This document shows, in pieces, positions 62,008-64,000 of a DNA stretch of 64,000 bases. Within the stretch, counting starts at the first letter, position 1. Each line of letters begins with the position of its first letter. The translations under genes and the position numbers were made by a program. A model generated the notes under the pieces. That model saw only the letters and a program-made list of their open reading frames with translations, ran no database searches and had not been told where the DNA came from. The stretch is from Nocardia macrotermitis (lineage in GTDB: Bacteria; Actinomycetota; Actinomycetes; Mycobacteriales; Mycobacteriaceae). The stretch is from positions 558,001-622,000 of the forward strand of contig NZ_WEGK01000003.1 of NCBI RefSeq assembly GCF_009604405.1, written 5' to 3'.

Positions 62008-62637
62008 TCAGCCGCGACGTGCGGTCAGGCCGTTGAGCACCAGGTCACCGAGCTCGGCGAAAGCATCACCGGCGGTGAAACCGGTGCTTCGTAGTAGCAC
62101 GCCGGACTGAATGCCATCGATGGCCAGGGTGATCAGCTGGGCCGCGAAAGCACCGTCGACCTCGCGGAAAACATCCTGCCGGACGCCGTCCTCGATCATT
62201 TCCCGCACTCGCCGCGCCGCAGTATCCGAGTTCTGCCGGTAGATCGCGGCAGTCGGCCCGAAACCCACCATATCCGCGTAGAATGCCTGGCTCTGCGAAC
62301 GCATGGCCGTTCCGACACCGGCCAGGTAAGTGGCGATCCGGCGACGCGGGTCCGATTCGGCCGCCACCACGGTCTCGATTTCCTCGGCGGCGCGTCCGAA
62401 GAACCGCTTCGTGATCGTGATCACCAGCTGTTCCTTGCTGCCTGCCAGGCTGTAGAGGGTGGCCTTCGAGCAGTTCATTCGCTGAGCGAGGTCATTGACG
62501 GTCACACTCGTGAAACCGTCGCCGAGCAGGATGTGCTCCAGCTGTGCCATGAGCTCCTCACGCCGCGCCTCGTTCACCCGGGATCGACGAACACTCGGTC
62601 GCCGGGAGTCCTTTTCGGTGTCAGGCGCGTAAGGCAT
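62008..62637 (-). CDS. TetR-family transcriptional regulator
   Basis: The 209-residue protein has the TetR HTH VTVNDLAQRMNCSKATLYSL (about residues 46-65) and a C-terminal helical domain with AFAAQLITLAIDGIQSGVLL. ATG 62637. It is divergent from the FabG-like SDR gene, and the intervening 132 bases contain an inverted repeat GGTACT-N14-AGTACC, its probable binding site. Likely represses the SDR and the following acyl-CoA synthetase. Confidence 0.87.
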   Translation of the reverse strand: MPYAPDTEKDSRRPSVRRSRVNEARREELMAQLEHILLGDGFTSVTVNDLAQRMNCSKATLYSLAGSKEQLVITITKRFFGRAAEEIETVVAAESDPRRRIATYLAGVGTAMRSQSQAFYADMVGFGPTAAIYRQNSDTAARRVREMIEDGVRQDVFREVDGAFAAQLITLAIDGIQSGVLLRSTGFTAGDAFAELGDLVLNGLTARRG

Positions 62638-62725
62638 GCGTCCGAGTTTGACACAGCGCATAGCCGGGCTCGGCGCACGGGAACGCCTGCCGCCTGCGGC
62701 GAGCTTGCTCGCAGGTACGTTAGCT

Positions 62726-62751
62726 GGTACTTTTTCAATCTAATTAGTACC
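62726..62751. promoter_or_regulatory. Inverted-repeat operator candidate
   Basis: GGTACT (62726-62731) and AGTACC (62746-62751) form exact inverted arms around a 14-base AT-rich core, 19 bases ahead of the SDR start codon and within the promoter region of the divergent TetR gene. Placement fits TetR-type autoregulation. Confidence 0.5.
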
Positions 62752-62769
62752 CAACGTGGGGGTTATGCC

Positions 62770-63528
62770 TTGAACCGGTTCATCAGTCAGGTTGTCGTCG
62801 TCACCGGCGGAGGGCAGGGACTCGGCGCTGCCATGGCGCACCGCTTCGCCGCGGAGGGCGCCACCGTGATCATCGGGGACGTCGACCTGCACACGGCCAC
62901 GGCGCAGGCGGACAGTCTGCGGGCCGAGTTCGGAGCCCCGGCCGAGGCCGTGGGCGTGGATGTCACTGATTCCGCTGCCGTCGGCGCGTGGATCGATGAT
63001 GTGGCGGGCCGGCGCGGGCGGATCGACGTGCTGATCAACAACGCCGGGATCATCCGGGACAACCGTGTCACCGACATCAGCGATTCGGATTGGCGTGCGG
63101 TGCTGGATGTCTCCTTGAGCGGTAGCTTCTACTGTGCACGCGCCGCGATACCGCACATGCGCACTCGGAAGTACGGCCGCATCGTGTCCTTCAGCTCGAT
63201 GAGCTGGCGAGGCAACTTCGGTCAGGCGAATTACGTTGCGGCCAAGGCCGGTATCGTCGGCCTGACCCGCACGCTCGCTCTCGAGACCGCTCGCGACGGC
63301 ATCACCGCCAACGCCATCGCTCCCGGGCTGATCGAGACTCCGATGCTCGCCTCGATGAACGCCGCGGCGCGCGAGAAACTCGTCGCCAAGGTTCCCCAGC
63401 GAGTTACTGGGCAGCCCGCAGACATCGCCGAAGCCGCAGCGTTTCTCGCGGCGCCCGCCGCCGGCTATATCACCGGGATCGTTCTCGACGTCGACGGCGG
63501 CCTCGGCATCGGCTCGTCCATCCGATAA
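62770..63528 (+). CDS. FabG-like short-chain dehydrogenase
   Basis: The 252-residue SDR has TGGGQGLGAAMA (cofactor motif, 12-23), the DVD acidic end of beta-2, NNAGIIRD (88-95), catalytic Ser in IVSFSSMSWRG and Tyr-x3-Lys in ANYVAAKAG, and the C-terminal ITGIVLDVDGGLG. The start is TTG 62770 behind a GGGGG stretch; no better in-frame ATG exists near the conserved start. It probably oxidises a 3-hydroxyacyl-CoA or alcohol intermediate. Acyl-CoA synthetase follows 14 bases later. Confidence 0.87.
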   Translation: MNRFISQVVVVTGGGQGLGAAMAHRFAAEGATVIIGDVDLHTATAQADSLRAEFGAPAEAVGVDVTDSAAVGAWIDDVAGRRGRIDVLINNAGIIRDNRVTDISDSDWRAVLDVSLSGSFYCARAAIPHMRTRKYGRIVSFSSMSWRGNFGQANYVAAKAGIVGLTRTLALETARDGITANAIAPGLIETPMLASMNAAAREKLVAKVPQRVTGQPADIAEAAAFLAAPAAGYITGIVLDVDGGLGIGSSIR

Positions 63529-63542
63529 CAGAGAGAGTAATC

Positions 63543-64000
63543 ATGAATCCCACCGTCGAGCGTCGAGTCCAGGAGATCCTGGACGTCTACTCAGCACCCG
63601 ATGCCACCGTCGCCTGGTTGCTGTGTGACCGGCATCTGGCTGATCAGGTCGCGCTGACCGTGGTCGGGGACGACTTGTCGCCGGTCCGCTACACCTACGC
63701 GGACCTCGCCGAGTCCTCCCGGCGAGTGGCCCAGGTGCTGATCGAGTCCGGCGTCCGACGTGGTGATCGCGTGGCTGCGATCATGGGCAAGAGCGTCGAT
63801 CTGGTGTCGGTTCTGCTCGGCATCTGGCGAATCGGTGCCGTGTACGTCCCGTTGTTCACCGCCTTCGCCGAGGAGGCGATCCGATCTCGGCTGGCCGACG
63901 CCGGCGTCGTCCTCGTGGTCGCCGACGAGGACCAACTGCACAAGGTACCGACGGGCAAGTGGCACATCATCGCCTCCGACCCCTCGGCCGGTGACGGGCT
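63543..64000 (+). CDS. AMP-dependent acyl-CoA synthetase, 3' end cut
   Basis: From ATG 63543 (GAGAGAG upstream) the frame stays open to the window edge, about 152 codons. The translated sequence begins MNPTVERRVQEILDVYSAPD and contains YTYADLAESSRRVAQVLIES, GVRRGDRVAAIMGKSVDL and GIWRIGAVYVPLFTAFAEEA, the N-terminal pattern of acetyl-CoA-synthetase-like ANL enzymes. The adenylation signature lies beyond the window. It is in an operon with the FabG-like SDR. Confidence 0.85.
   Translation, partial: MNPTVERRVQEILDVYSAPDATVAWLLCDRHLADQVALTVVGDDLSPVRYTYADLAESSRRVAQVLIESGVRRGDRVAAIMGKSVDLVSVLLGIWRIGAVYVPLFTAFAEEAIRSRLADAGVVLVVADEDQLHKVPTGKWHIIASDPSAGDG

Overview
The window is high-GC actinobacterial DNA, most likely from Nocardia or a close mycolic-acid-bearing relative. 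Three things point there: the backbone gene order (miaB, a Rv2732c-like membrane protein, a DUF349 protein, a Rv2728c-like protein, miaA, dapF, hflX and a FadE20-like acyl-CoA dehydrogenase) is the one found near recA in mycobacteria and nocardiae; a secreted cutinase is present; and GTG and TTG starts are frequent.

Backbone, 1-21.2 kb: a LysR regulator, two unrelated penicillin-binding-fold serine hydrolases, O-acetylhomoserine sulfhydrylase, an orphan GluB-like solute-binding lipoprotein, then the tRNA-modification, lysine/peptidoglycan and ribosome-rescue block, followed by lipid genes (acyl-CoA synthetase, LPLAT, acyl-CoA dehydrogenase). Several gaps are filled with tandem repeats: about 129 bp x 4 before 1.67 kb, 47-52 bp x 4 after miaB, and a 20-bp minisatellite of about 23 copies between miaA and dapF.

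Integrated element, about 21.2-49.4/50.0 kb: a tyrosine integrase and an excisionase-like protein lie at the left end, followed by an Lsr2-like silencer, an Mrr-like nuclease, a truncated IS3 OrfA, an orphan CRISPR array of 7 repeats and 6 spacers without cas genes, two paralogous PAS/GAF-like proteins flanking that array (one translationally coupled to a cytochrome P450), and a lipoprotein. From 31.9 to 47.9 kb a tightly overlapping plus-strand operon encodes an actinobacterial type IV secretion/conjugation system: an HTH protein, a long cutinase, an M23 peptidase/lytic transglycosylase, a MinD-like protein with a degenerate P-loop, a pilin-like protein, VirB8-, VirB6-, SCO6880- and VirB4-like proteins, and a VirD4 coupling protein split into a membrane gene and an ATPase gene. 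Accessory unknowns follow. I recognise no relaxase. The right end is debris: an IS256-family transposase fragment and a TetR regulator that has lost its DNA-binding domain.

Right part, 50-64 kb: an acyl-CoA-type catabolic region with short-chain dehydrogenases, enoyl-CoA hydratase, two acyl-CoA synthetases (the last cut by the window edge), a CocE-like hydrolase, a DHA2-type MFS transporter, three TetR regulators with visible operator candidates, and a soluble GAF histidine kinase with a LuxR-type response regulator. It is scarred by an IS630-family fragment and by two short-chain dehydrogenase relics flanking the MFS gene. The substrate cannot be told from the sequence.
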